Positions 11,848 through 23,775 are shown, counted from the first letter of the stretch. The stretch is DNA of 34,065 nt from Heterostelium multicystogenum (GCA_003667245.1 RCNN01000256.1:1-34065), one strand, 5' to 3'. Notes: generated by a model from the letters alone, not told the origin. Numbers and translations: made by a program.

Positions 11848-12028
11848 TTAACTAAATCATTGTACATATTCTAAACTCCATATACTGCACAAGTTATTCT
11901 GATTCAATCCAGCCAAATAATAGTATGGGCCACTCCAAAGGCCACTCCTCTCAGTAATATGAAATAAGTGTATTATAGTATACTCCCTTAACAAATTAAT
12001 TAATTAATTAATTAATTCCATAAGAGCC

Positions 12029-12053
12029 AATTGGATAGATTACCTATCCAATT
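12029..12053. repeat. perfect 10 bp inverted repeat, 5-base loop
   Basis: AATTGGATAG, a loop of ATTAC, then CTATCCAATT. It lies about 180 bp after the stop of the B-box gene, next to an (ATTA)n tract. It may fold in the 3' untranslated RNA or help end transcription; nothing shows which. Confidence 0.6.
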
Positions 12054-12883
12054 AATTAAATTTTCTAAACAAATTTTCTGGAGTTAATTATAAATATTTG
12101 TATTACTTTTTTTGAAGGTTCAAGGAAAGGAAAGAATGGTAACATGCCCCAAAATTTACATTTTGATTAATATAGTAAATAAAACTGATTGATTGATTTA
12201 GTGATTGATTGATTGATTGGATATATACCAATATTATTGTTATTATTTAGTATTACTATAATCTGTTGTGAAAACATTTAAAAAAAGTTTTAAGTTTGAC
12301 TTTTGGTGTCTCTCATCATCAATCTGTATCTGTAACATTAATAAAAATAAAATGTGAAACAAATGAGTGAATAATTGTGTGATATGTTAGATGATACAGC
12401 TACTACTAGTATTCGCCCTCCCTCCCTCTCTCTCCCCCAAAGTAAACCATTATAAACTCTCTCTTTTGAAGTGCTTCCTTGTACATATGTACTCGAAGGT
12501 GAATCTTAAGCTTGCTACTGCAATCATTCACTAACCACCACTCACACACTAACCCTCATTTACATTTTCATCATATCATATCCTATCATATAATATCATA
12601 CATATATTATATTATATCAAATCAGTAAAATTATGAATTTATGATACGATATTTGTTAAAGCCATATTTATATTACACACCACAGTTACTACCACACAGT
12701 TATGCCATACAAATATATATACCATACATACACACACATCCATAAATACAGCTCACACCAGCACACACACATTTATATATACACACATCTGAAGCAACAC
12801 CCATCACCCACCCCTCTAATTTATTCTACTTTCTTCACACAATAACAAAAATAACAACAATAACAATAACAACAACATTAACA

Positions 12884-12949
12884 AAACTAAACTATAACTC
12901 TCAAGCACACAACTAACTAAATAAACTAAACTATAACTCTCAAACACAC
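12884..12949. repeat. 27 bp direct repeat, two copies
   Basis: Copies at 12884-12910 and 12923-12949 differ by one base (CTCAAGCACAC against CTCAAACACAC) and are 39 bp apart, start to start. They sit in CA-rich DNA upstream of the ASH2-like gene and could be paired binding sites. Confidence 0.6.
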
Positions 12950-15075
12950 CACACAATAACTCTCTATTTTTCTTTTTCTGTTTGTTTGTTTGTTTGGTTG
13001 TAGTATTTTATTTAATAATAATAGAATAGCAAAAAAAGTGATTAACCAAAATGAAACTAAATTAGAAAAAAGAAATTTATTATTATTGTTATTAATATTA
13101 ATAGTGTTAATAATAAATTGGTGGTAAGGAAATCAAAAAACCTTTAAAATTAATTTATTTATTTATTATTTATTTATGTTTATTATATTTATATGATAAA
13201 AAAAGGAATAATTTATTTTGCTATTAAATCTTCTTTTTCCAAATAATTATTTCATTCTCAATACAACTAACAACAACAACAACCAACAACATCAAAATAA
13301 ACAAACAAGCAACATACTACATACCATAAATTTAATAACATTCAACCATTCTATCATATAAATATAACTACTACGCTGCAATATTGCATTTTCCACTTGT
13401 ACAATATATATTTATATCAATTTACACAATATAATTGTTTGTTCAACTTTGGCCTTAACTCAAGTTGACTTTTATCTTCTTTCCTATCAGTCACTGACTT
13501 ATCTGTTTTAAACTTGACTTTAGTAAGTAAAGAAAGAAAGTTGTTTCTTTTATCTTTAAAAACAGTTTTTTTTTTAACTGTTAAAATTATATACGATTTT
13601 ATTCAATTTAATTTTATTTATTTTTTTAATTGGTTTGGACAATTTGAATAGTTTGGTTTGGTACATGATGTTTCAAAAGTCTTTGAACTCATATATATTC
13701 TGGAATATATAAATCTGGTTTGATTTTTCTTTTATATTCTTTTTGTGTAAAAAACCTAAGCGATCTTTGCCAAAGTGAATTTTAAATCGATTGTTTTGCT
13801 GATCACATGGGTCAGCTCGCTGGAAAACCATTCTAAAATCGAGACTTTTTTAGCACCCACACCAAATCAGAATTTGTATTTTTGTGATTTTTTTTCAATT
13901 GCCTCCAAAAAAGCAGACTCATTGCTCAGATTGCACACTCAGCAAGAAAAATTCCAATTATGTTAATTTATCAATCTATTTTAATTAATCTAGTGGAATT
14001 CATTTGCAAAACTCACATTGATGAACATCTTTTTATTTATTTTTTTGATGGTTTTTTATGTACTTGGACCATGTCCCTACCCTCGTTAAGAAAATATCAC
14101 GACATTAATAATTTTTCGTTTCACATTTGCTGCAATCAACAAAATCAAAAAAATTATCAATCAATCAATTAACCAATCATTGTCAATCCTCAATCCAAGT
14201 TGATCACCAACTTTGGTAGTCGCGACAGTCTTTGAATTTGTATTCAGGACCAATAGATTGGATGAAGCTAAATTCAAAATATTCATTATAAGATATCTTG
14301 TGTTTTGATTTAGAATATTATTAATAGGACCTACCTTCAATACAACGTAAACAACTTAAATCAAAAAGAACAATACTTGTTAAATCGTCGCCTATCTTAT
14401 GCTACGAACAACACAACTATCACCAGATGTATTGCGTGTAGTCTCCCCAATCAAACAAGCAACAACCGACCAACTATTTTACATAAATGATATATCTATC
14501 GAGTTGGATCTACGAAAAACAAACAATATATAATATTAAAAATAATCACTATCCACATACATACTGATTGTTTGCTCACTAAACCTGAAAAGTAAAAAGT
14601 GCCCAAGATTTTTATTTTATCACATTTTTATTAAAAACAACAAACCCTTTAAAAAAGTTCAAACAAAAAAAAAAACCTCCTTCGAAACTAAAAAGGTAGT
14701 AGTTTTGTCAGACTACTTATTTTTTTGATACAAATAATAATAAGTTTATTTCAATCTTGTTTTATACTTTTGTTTCGCCACCTAAAATTGACCATTGGTC
14801 AATCATCACTCACCCATCACTACACTACATCACTCAATTCCATCGTCTTCCATCGCCATAACCATCGTCTTCATCATATTCCTCCGCATCTTCAAAACCA
14901 ACCCAAACCATTCAACCAACCAACCAACCAACCAAAAAAACACGAACAACCAAAAACGAAACAATCGGTGACGCAAAATAGAATTCGAGAACTAACAAAT
15001 TTTCAAAATTCAATAAAATATAAAGAATAATATATAAACAATTTGAAATTATTTTAATTTAAATTAAAATATAAT

Positions 15076-18000
15076 ATGATTAGTAGTAGTGGAAATAATG
15101 GACAATCTCATACGCAACAACACGCTGGCAAAGACAGAGACAATATGAGAGATAAAGAAATGTCAACCCACAGCCCCGGAAATAACAACAGTAATAACAA
15201 CAATGGAAATTACAATCCATTCTCTGAAAAAGTTCTCTTGCATTGTTCCACCTGCCACGCTAAAGTCTTTCAGGATGTGCGAGAACTCACTGAGAAGGTA
15301 ATTCCAGGTTACCACGATATCAAGTATTCCTTTTCCTGTCGACAGTGCAGTTCCTCCAAATCTCCTATTCTTTTCCACCAAGGAAAATCCTGGAAGTGTG
15401 TCATTCACACTGCTCTCTACAACTTAGAGAGGCAAACTGGACAAAGATTTTTTCACCATACCGATGTTACTGCATACGTAATGAAGCATCCACATGTATT
15501 TTTACATGATAAGTCATTAGGTAGGTCTATAAATACTGAGAATTCAATATTATGAATCATGATTAACATGTTGGCAATAATATTATATTATTATAGCTGA
15601 TATTTCAAAAGCAGTTTCAATGGCATTCTTTAATAATAAAGGATATTTCCTGAGTGGTGGTCCTTACACAGGAAAGTGGGCCAATCCAAAAGTTTCCGAA
15701 GTTGATTCGTTAGAATCGGAGGCAAATGAAAGCCCAACCTCTGGCGATGACGATCATCGAGTACAAGAGCACCGCGGAAGGGATAGGGATAGAGATAGAG
15801 AGGACCGAAATGACCGTGATGATCGCGATAAGGAAAGACTGTTGAGCAGAAGCAACAGTCGTGGTAGAAGTACATCACGTAATAAGAGTAACAGTCGTGG
15901 TAGTAGTCGCAGTAATAGCCGTGTAAGTAGGAGCAGAAGTAGAAGTCCATCTTCTTCTGGCAGTGATTCTGGCAACAACTATCGCAGAGGTTCAGCTTCC
16001 TCCTCCTCAAGATCCTCTTCTCGCTCCAATTCCGAATCGGATTCAGAAACCGAAGATATCGCATATAAATCAATGGTAACCTGTAGTCAATGTAAAAATG
16101 AAGTTATTCTTGGTAAATATTATTATTCAAACTTCATTTAAATTTAAGTCAAATAATATTAATTAAATATGATTCCCTTTTATTTAGAATTTAATCCAAA
16201 ATAGAGTACTACCAGGACCTTTTGATAGAGCCTATGAGTTCCTTTGTAAATCTTGTACCAATGGAAATTCCATATTAAAACATTTACCAAAGTCATGGTA
16301 AGTTTAAGTAGTATATATTAAAATCATCCAATTACAGATATACTAATTAATATTAAATAGGACTAAAATACTTCATACTACTATGCATAATTTAGAAATG
16401 GAAAAAGGAGTTAGGTTTCATTCAAAAAAGGATATTTTCCAATATATTACAATGCATCAAAAAGATTTGGTTTCCGATCCAAAGCAAGATGTCACTCATG
16501 CAATTGTTAACTATGTCCTTTCCTCCGGAAGAAATTTGTTTCTCAACAGTTGTGTAAATCACAGGCTGTGGTGCAACAGAAAGAAGCGTGACAAAGTCGT
16601 CTCTGACTCAAGAGGTATCCTTGTTCTGGGAAAGGAACTGGAAAAGAAGCAAGCCTCCGATCTTTATGATGATATGGGACACAATTCACAATCCGGTTCT
16701 AATCACAACAGCTCCGGCCATGGAGCCAGTCAAAGTTCCTCCAATCACAGTGTACATCAAGCTATTAATGAAAGAAATGGATCAGTTACCAAACTGACCC
16801 CTTTGATTTGTTCTGTCTGCAAGAATGTTTATCCTAATGCAGCATCTGAACTTTTGGAAACCAAAAAAGCTATCATTCCTTCTCACATTGACACAAAATA
16901 TATCTATACCTGCGCCAGATGTGGTGATAAGAAGGTAGCCACCCTTGTCCACCAACCTAAATCATGGAAGGTCATTGTACATACAACTCTATATAACCTC
17001 GAGCTGACCAGTGGCTGCAAGTTCAGCTCCAACAAAGCACTCTACTCATATATCTCTGAGAATGCAAGCACTCTTCTTCTGGGTGGCAAAACGATTGACT
17101 ATCTTAACAAGAATCTCTCCGGTGTTCTCTCCTCTTACAAGAACCTTTTCTGTTCGTCTGGCAGAAATATGTGGGGAAATGTTTCCCAAGATGAGAAAAA
17201 AGGTGTCGGAAACATGTCATACAACGATGAGAATCAAGATCAGTCCGATGATGAAGGCATCAGCAAATCTGCAACCAAGAAGCTTAAACTCACCATTTCA
17301 ACCAACAAAGACTCATCTCACACCACAAGTGTACATAGCAACAATAACGATATGCGAGATAGAGATCATGATACGGACGATATGCAAATATCGAGCGGTA
17401 AGAGAAAATACTCGGACAACACAACTCCACCCACTATCATCAATGTGACAGGAAGCTCTCAGAGCAACAATGGACAATATAAATATAACAATAGCAACAA
17501 TCTCACCAACAAGAGTAGAAACATTAACTACCTCTCTGGCTCCAACAACAAATCACAAAACAGCCTATTGCTCGATGAGGAGTTGATCGATGACCAGCTC
17601 GAAGTCAATGTATACGACGAGCGTATCCAGGCATCCCTTTGTTTCCTCTCACTTAACATCAACTGCGACCTCAAGCAGTTGAGAAAGGAGATCGACGAGC
17701 TTGATATTCCCGAGCTGCGCGGACTTGAGTTTAGAATTCTCTTGAGAAAAGTACCGATTGCCCTCAAACAAGAATCTAAATTTATTCTTCGCGATTGTCT
17801 CTACAATCAAAACAGTTCCATTACTGTCGATATCAGATCGGTTATCCCCAACAACACTCCATCCACGACTGTCGACGTAACAACACTCTCCACCAATCCA
17901 TTCTTTATAATTTTCTCTCAACTTTTGAATCAATCGCTACAATCACCAGGACTGATGTCACCACAATCGACATCGTCTGGTGGACAACTGCTATTGGAGA

Positions 18001-18272
18001 CATCCATTGCCAATAGCAATAGTAACGACGCCAACAACACATCAGTCAAGAAGCTCTCAACAATACTTCAACAACAAATACAATCGTCTTCCAACCCCAA
18101 ATCAGAGCCAACGTCACCCCACACCAAGTCCACACAACCACAGCTTGCCGAAGAGTTTACTACAAACAGCGACAACAGTGCAGCCAACTCGCCCAAAAAG
18201 GATGACGATCATGTAAAATCAACATCGCCAGAAATGAATGGTGCTGATCATCAAGTTGCCCCTGTATCCTAA
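15076..18272 (+). CDS. nuclear protein with three ASH2-like atypical PHD/winged-helix modules
   Basis: Four exons: 15076-15520, 15597-16112, 16188-16297 and 16361-18272, about 993 residues. Three modules begin near residues 57 (CSTCHAKVF), 311 (CSQCKNEV) and 506 (CSVCKNVY). Each has CxxC, a second Cys pair about 28 residues on (CRQC, CKSC, CARC), then 'KSW', 'HT' and 'NLE' helices: KSWKCVIHTALYNLE, KSWTKILHTTMHNLE, KSWKVIVHTTLYNLE. A winged-helix-like end follows (for example KFSSNKALYSYISE and LSSYKNLFCSSGRN). The order matches the N-terminal zinc finger and winged helix of ASH2L, the COMPASS histone H3K4 methyltransferase subunit, which binds DNA. The SPRY domain of ASH2L is absent. An Arg/Ser/Asp-rich linker separates modules 1 and 2, and the C-terminus is Ser/Asn-rich with a helical patch near 17600-17760. 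The exon 2/3 join is off by one base. DNA binding is inferred. Confidence 0.7.
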
Positions 18273-18764
18273 AGAAGTACATTAGAATCTTGCCTGCAAT
18301 TAATATACATATATCACATATAACAATCAACAAATATATCATCATATAATAATCATCATTAACAACAATATTGCTTCTTAAGTTGCAGCTGCAGTTGTAA
18401 TATTATCAAATCAAAATCAAAATCAAATATTGCAATACCAATCAAATGTATGTGTTTAAACCTTATATATAATTAAAATACATCTTTTTTGTTTCATTAT
18501 ATATTTAAACAAAATTATACCTCTTAGTTACCTATATCATTATTTGAATTGATCAAACAAAATCATTGTCATTTCTACCATTATAATCTAGATAAATATA
18601 CTTAGTATGACTATTTACAACTCAATGCATTGTTGAGAGATCGATTTGTGATGTGAGGACTAAACTAAACGATAATAATATAGTGACCTCTGACAATGTA
18701 TACTAATTGCTTCACTCCATTAATAATCTTCTATGCTTTACTGTCTAATTAATTAATTATAATA
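18273..18764. other. 3' flanks of two convergent genes
   Basis: About 490 bp between the stops of the ASH2-like gene and the LYR-motif gene. It is A/T-rich, with no open frame of coding quality. It must hold both 3' ends; there is an AATAAA-poor A-rich stretch at 18400-18430. Confidence 0.5.
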
Positions 18765-19236
18765 CTATTGTTTATTGTTTGAGAAAACAACCATCAAACG
18801 ATCCATGAATCCCCACTTCTTCTTTTTCATTTTCTCTTGTGTATCTGTTGACAATAACATCTTTGATTTCTGTACTACCTCTGGTCTAATTCTAATTGAA
18901 CATGGATACTGCATATTGATTAAATATGAATAGTTGAATGTTATTATTAATAATAATGACTCTTAATGTAATGTATAAATCTTTACATACCTTTATTACA
19001 CTTTGATTTTCAACTAAACTTTTCATGTGATTGAACTCCTGTTGAGCTTGTTCGTATAAATGTTTCTTTAGTGACAGATCACTTACTTTTTGGTTGGCTC
19101 TGAATCGTTCTCTAATTGATTTAGTAACGAAACTAGAGAGTGATCTGTCTTTTCTTTTATCATCAACTAACAATAATCTAGCACCTCTAATGAGATCTCT
19201 ATATAGATTCAAAACAATTCTTACTACTATATACAC
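18765..19236 (-). CDS. LYR-motif (Complex1_LYR) mitochondrial assembly protein
   Basis: Exon 1 runs 19236-18991, then a GTATGT...ATGCAG intron (18990-18909) in phase 0, and exon 2 18908-18765. The product is about 129 residues. Near the start 'IVLNLYRDLIRGARLL' carries the Leu-Tyr-Arg motif. It is followed by 'FVTKSIRERFRANQ' and a helix 'LKKHLYEQAQQEFNHMKSLV', which is the three-helix LYR fold. Such proteins serve iron-sulfur cluster delivery or assembly of respiratory complexes, usually with acyl carrier protein. The C-terminal 45 residues (IRIRPEVVQKSKML, then KKKKWGFMDRLMVVF) are an extension I do not recognise, so I cannot say which LYR subfamily this is. The start is not settled: 19236 is a GTG, and an ATG four bases upstream is out of frame by one base. 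Confidence 0.65.
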
Positions 19237-19914
19237 TCATCCTATCTATTCTATCTTTAACACTACAACTTATAAATAATAATAATATTATTACTATCAA
19301 TTAAACAACCTGCTCAGTTCTAATTCTTCATACAACTTTTTAAAAACTAAAATTCGGACGAAAAACGAATCATTGCTTGTCCAAAAAAGAAACAGATAAC
19401 TGATTCAAATACAACAACAGCATTATTAATACAATATCATTTCAATATATTATCTATTTGAATTATTTGATTGACTATGAAGAGAGATAAAATATTATAA
19501 TATTCATTATATTAATTTGATTACTAATTTCAAAGTATACAATTCCTAACAATTCTAAACAACTTTTAATGTTAACATGTTTATACATGTTTGAAGCAGT
19601 ATGATCTCTATAGATCATAGAGTGGAGGGAGTGATATATATTTGTATTTGATGATTGAGATAAAAGTCAGATGAAATTTCATTGTCTGCAAGATATTTTT
19701 ATTTTATAACATGCATTGATTTGATTTGGGGGCTAATTTATTGATTAAGTTGACTCTTTTGGGAAATGCATTGCAAGTGACTGCAGAGTCAAGCCGCTAT
19801 TAATTAATTAATCAAGTATTTATATATAATATACCTTATTAGAATCAGTAGTAATCTCTAAATTAGTGAAAGTAGTTGTTGTTTGAATAGAAGTGCTCAT
19901 TAACAACAACAACA
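19237..19914. promoter_or_regulatory. divergent promoter region of the LYR and AP-5 zeta genes
   Basis: About 680 bp between the two starts. It holds two tandem hairpins (19574-19619), a TATA-like 'tttatatataat' near 19820, about 95 bp before the AP-5 start, and an A/C-rich leader 'attaacaacaacaacaatg' directly at that start. No other gene is visible. Confidence 0.5.
19574..19619. repeat. two tandem perfect inverted repeats
   Basis: AACATGT-TTAT-ACATGTT (7 bp arms, 19574-19591) is followed 8 bases later by TATGATCT-CTAT-AGATCATA (8 bp arms, 19600-19619). Both have 4-base loops. They lie between divergently transcribed genes and could be palindromic protein-binding sites or RNA hairpins. Confidence 0.65.
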
Positions 19915-22900
19915 ATGTCACAACAACCTAATACTAACTTGGGTACGATAAGCAATATATCGGAAATCAATTTGAATGAGCTGCTGAGCAAGATCGAGAG
20001 TGTTGCTCTCAAGAATACAAAGACAAGGGAGAGTCTTGATCTGCTGAAACAGCTCTATCGTATTGCAATCAACTACTATACCTACAACAAGAATAAGTTA
20101 AATTCAAAGAGCAACAAGGCCAACAACAATAACCAAAACAACAACAGAAAACACAAGTCTAAATCCAACTCAAACCTCACAGCATCACTTAAAGTCAATC
20201 CTATATTCATTGAGAAGTTGTAAGTGTAATCAATCACTAATTGAAACATGAACAGGATTATTAATTGGTATATTCATAATCATAATCATAATTATAATCA
20301 CGATGATAATGTAGAACAACGGTTCTCATCGATCCCAACACACCATATAAAGTCAAGCTATTGTCTTTGTCGATTATAGCAAAGATTTCTGTAGATGAAC
20401 CTCAATTATTACATAAAAAGTAAGTCTCGTGAGAGCTACCTCTCAAGCCAGTTACCATCGATTGGTTGTATTAATCGTGATTCAACTATTCAATTACTTT
20501 GTTAAGCTTAAAGACATTCGAAAACAAAGTACTATCGCTTTTGCTGTCGTTGCTTCTGACCAATGCAAGTGATGAATCAGCTTCTTTGCTGGTTTGGCAA
20601 CATTCCGTTGATTGTCCAATCGATTTCTATGCAAGATCCAATATTAAGACCATTCTCAATGCCTTCATTGCTGATATGCGCAAGATACTTCTCCGAATCC
20701 ATCTCAAACTCACAGATAAAATCAATAGAAACACAACTTGGTCAATATCTATTACATGCATCATTGGTGTCAGACCAGAAGCAATCATCAACTGGATGTA
20801 TGTATCACACTCCCCAACTACTACGCACCGTTGCAACACCAGCCAACTAACCAACTGTACTTGTGAACAGTTTTTAAAATAGGAGCAAACACAGGTGCTG
20901 CACCTGTTACTGAGCTTGATGGCTCAGTTTCCATTGAGTTCTTTACGGTACTAAACAATGCACAGGTCTACACAGAGGATCAGTCATTCAATATCTACTC
21001 CTTTTCATTGCTCTACACATGGCTGACCAACCTATACAGTGGCTGCAATATCAACACCGCCACAAACACCATCACCAAACTAAACTCAGATTCACCTCCC
21101 ATCACTCCACGACAGCAGACAGCAGAGAGCAGCGCCGACGGAGGAAACACTGCCAATCAGCAGCAACTACAACAGCGAGTACTCAACTCCAACTTCATAT
21201 CGATTATTGTATCCTATTGCTTGAGAATTATCGATCAATCCAAGTTGAAGCCACCAGGCACCGACTTGAAGCTGGACTCCATCGACAATCTCTCTGTCAT
21301 TGCACTACTGGAATCGATTAGAATTCTCGATTTCCTGTGCTGCTGCGATGTCAATCTCGTCCCAAAGATATTCCCAACCGTACAGAAGGCATACCAACTT
21401 CATCTTCCATCGAGTCGAACCACTAACGCCAACTCTGGACAAGTACTGCTTGCACTCTTGCAGTTCTTTGTAAACCATAGCCACACACTCATCTACGATC
21501 CCGAGCCTTTATTCCGAGCCTATTTCCAAACATACCTGCCCAGAACATGTATGTGGCAACCTATCAATCCTTATACTATCGGACTCATTAACTAACCAGT
21601 TCTCTTTGTTGTAGACATGAACTCTTTTGTTGCATTTGAGACACTTAACTTCTGCATCATGAACAAGGATAAGCTACTCCAGAACTCAAATGTATTCGGA
21701 CTGTATTTCCCTCCTATCTTTAAATGCTTGGCATGGTCTCCACAAAGCTACATTGGGTAAGTAGACTAATCAATTGGATACAAAGCTCACTACCCTAGCT
21801 AACGTTGTTTATTTATTGATCATTGATTTTTGTAGTGAATTCTCAGAGCTATTGCCATCACTCATTTCACCATCTACATTTGTAGAAGTCTTTCATTTGC
21901 TGTTGGACTTGCCACTGCTGACTTCTTCGATGGAGTCTGTCTTGGTTGAGCAGCGTAAGTTTGCATCTATGGGCAGTGTGGATGTTGGCGATGTCAATGA
22001 TACAGCCTGGAGTGAATACCGTGTACTCTACAACTACCTACTGCGTAACGAAAGTGGTGTTACCATTAACTTCTGGTCGACGACAACTCTGCCATTGCTC
22101 TACCAGTTCTGCAAGAAGACTCCTATCACACCAAGAGTCATCGGAACATGCGAGTTGTTACCTTCGCTCCTACACATTTACTTTGATATACTCTTGGGAT
22201 ATGGTGATAGATCCGTCTTTGTCACATTGATTCCAGTGATCTTTGAGAGAATCGACCAGATCTTCCCATTTGAACCCTATCAGTTGTCCATCAAAGAAAC
22301 TCTTATTGGCAAGATCATGGGTATATTCAATCGCTATCCATCGCTGGTGGTGAGTGAGCGTGACATTCTCATCCAGTTGGTGACAGAAGGTCGTCTTGCC
22401 AATGATATAGTCCAGTCGCTTGTGTGGATCATCGGAGAATACACTTCTCAATCAATATGCAGCGATATCACCTCTGCTGTCTTCAACGACTACCACGAGG
22501 CGCTCGAGCTTCTGACCTATGAGAAGATCAATCTTATCAAGATGGAATCATTGTCTGGTGCTTCTCAGTCCTCCCTTACTCCTGGAATGCTTAATCCGCG
22601 TGACATGATATCGGCCACTTCCTCAACTGCACTTATGAATGCGTCTCAGGCTGCAGCAACCAGCATGCCACTTGAATCAATTACAATGATGCTGGGACTG
22701 ATATCATCACTCACCAAGATCGCTTCGCGCTGGCCTGAAGCGACTTCACGTGTCATCCTCTGTCTGCTTAAGGTTCTGAGCTATCATCAATACTTTGACA
22801 TACAAGTGATATCTCGTGCCAACGAATGTATTTCATTGTTGAAGTTCCCAAGCTTTACCACAGCAGTTTACGATTGTGCACCACCCTCCAACAAGGACAT

Positions 22901-23072
22901 CTACACCAAATCGATATCTCATGACAACCACTCTGCACTTTCATTCCTTCTTCACGATCCCACCAAAGAGTACCCCACAAACAATCCAATTCATCCATAT
23001 ATCCTTTCGCAAACTCAACAAACCAACCCATCATCCTCTTCCTATGTGCCCATCACCTCCAACAATACCTAG
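19915..23072 (+). CDS. ap5z1: AP-5 adaptor complex subunit zeta
   Basis: Six exons: 19915-20219, 20315-20419, 20507-20797, 20871-21548, 21615-21756 and 21836-23072, all with GTAAGT or GTATGT donors. The protein is about 918 residues, against about 800 in humans; the excess is Asn-rich inserts. Blocks match the human subunit: 'STGFF' across the exon 3/4 join (human SGGFFS), 'PVTELDGSVSIEFFTVL' (human PVTEVDGAVATDFFTVL), 'SELLPSLI' with 'LLDLPLL', 'SLVWIIGEYTS' (human SVVWAIGEYLS), 'LTKIASRWPEA' and 'LLKFPSFT' near the end. AP-5 zeta is a large alpha-solenoid subunit that works with SPG11 and SPG15 in retrieval from late endosomes. One extra base lies in exon 3, between about 20560 and 20630; otherwise the exons join in frame. 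Confidence 0.9.
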
Positions 23073-23690
23073 GTAGGTAAGGAAGGAGCAAACTAATATC
23101 ATCTCAGGGATATACACAGCAACTCAACACACTTACTTTGAAATAAATTGTATTATTATTAATTCACCAAGCTTATGAAAAAATCATCAGTTTTAATTAA
23201 AACACACACATTCTAATTTGCAAGAAGAAGAATACTTATTCTAAGTCCTCTAAATTAGATAGAATTATCAGTTGCTTTTTAGAAATGTGAGCTGCTTGCC
23301 CAACACTTGACCAACATCAATCAACGATCACTAAAGAATGCGACAGAACTTTCATAAAAGGTTTAAAACATTTTGGGCCACCCCACCACCCACAAGTTTG
23401 CTGTTATTACAGGATCTTCCAATGCCCATAACCAGTCAATGAATTTCATGAAATAAATAAAAATGAAACCCTTTTTGACAGAATATGAGTCAACTGGAAT
23501 GAAAATGATTGATCTCTAACCAAAAAGATTGACGGATGGACTAGTAGATCAAATTGATCAATCAATATCTAAAAGTTTTTTAAGTGATCCAAATTACAAA
23601 TTGGAAATATCTGAAAGGATTTATCTAGTGTAGTGAGTTATGAATTGAGTTTCTTACAGACGCTTCTGGATAATTAGTGAAAATAATTGG
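23073..23690. other. intergenic region
   Basis: It holds the 3' flank of the AP-5 zeta gene and the upstream region of the small gene at 23776. No coding frame. A C-rich element at 23375-23396 is listed separately. Confidence 0.5.
23375..23396. promoter_or_regulatory. CA-rich element, candidate G-box/CAE-like site
   Basis: In otherwise A/T-rich DNA there is 'gggccaccccaccaccc' followed by 'acaag', about 400 bp before the small gene at 23776. CA-rich (GT-rich on the other strand) boxes of this kind bind the zinc-finger regulator GBF in Dictyostelium and drive expression after aggregation. Whether this copy works is unknown. Confidence 0.35.
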
Positions 23691-23691
23691 C

Positions 23692-23699
23692 TATAAAAG
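23692..23699 (+). promoter_or_regulatory. TATA box
   Basis: TATAAAAG sits 84 bases before the ATG at 23776. The leader between is A-rich and ends 'aaatatataaaaATG', the usual start context in dictyostelids. This is the clearest core promoter in the window. Confidence 0.6.
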
Positions 23700-23775
23700 G
23701 AGACCAAATTCGAGTCAAGTGATTCATCAAATTAATAAATATTTATTAAACAAATAAAGAAACAAATATATAAAA

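Larger units (their letters stand above)
11848..15075. other. 3.2 kb non-coding region upstream of the ASH2-like gene
   Basis: I see no coding frame of quality here; the short open frames at 13775-14172 and 14725-15030 are compositionally random. The stretch holds a duplicated 'ggccactcc' (11928-11949), an (ATTA)n tract near 11995-12017, a 10 bp hairpin at 12029-12053, (TTGA)n near 12187-12220, CA-rich runs at 12480-12970, and A/T homopolymers toward 15060. It is much longer than the other gaps between genes in this window. It probably contains the promoter, and perhaps a long leader, of the next gene. Confidence 0.55.

Noticed and set aside
11995..12220. Tandem ATTA and TTGA runs as a possible array
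   Set aside because: Simple four-base repeats, no spacers; not a CRISPR or satellite array.
13775..14172. Two plus-strand frames of 63 and 70 codons
   Set aside because: Low-complexity Phe/Ile/Asn translation in A/T-rich DNA, no domain, no splice partner.
14725..15030. 101-codon plus-strand frame rich in His, Asn, Gln and Pro
   Set aside because: Comes from simple CA-rich sequence just before the ASH2-like gene; more likely leader or promoter.
15630..16073. Minus-strand frames rich in Leu, Tyr and Cys
   Set aside because: Antisense to the Arg/Ser/Asp-rich linker of the ASH2-like protein.
16361..16385. ATG at 16383 as start of a separate gene
   Set aside because: The sequence upstream is coding and joins through an intron; this Met lies inside the second ASH2-like module.
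20850..20885. Apparent frameshift in the AP-5 zeta gene
   Set aside because: Explained by a canonical intron at 20798-20870 that joins the frames and restores a conserved block.
23387..23395. ACCCACAA match to the upstream element of Dictyostelium small non-coding RNA genes
   Set aside because: No RNA with the expected conserved internal motif or end-pairing stem follows at the usual distance of about 60 bases; the site is better explained as part of the CA-rich box.
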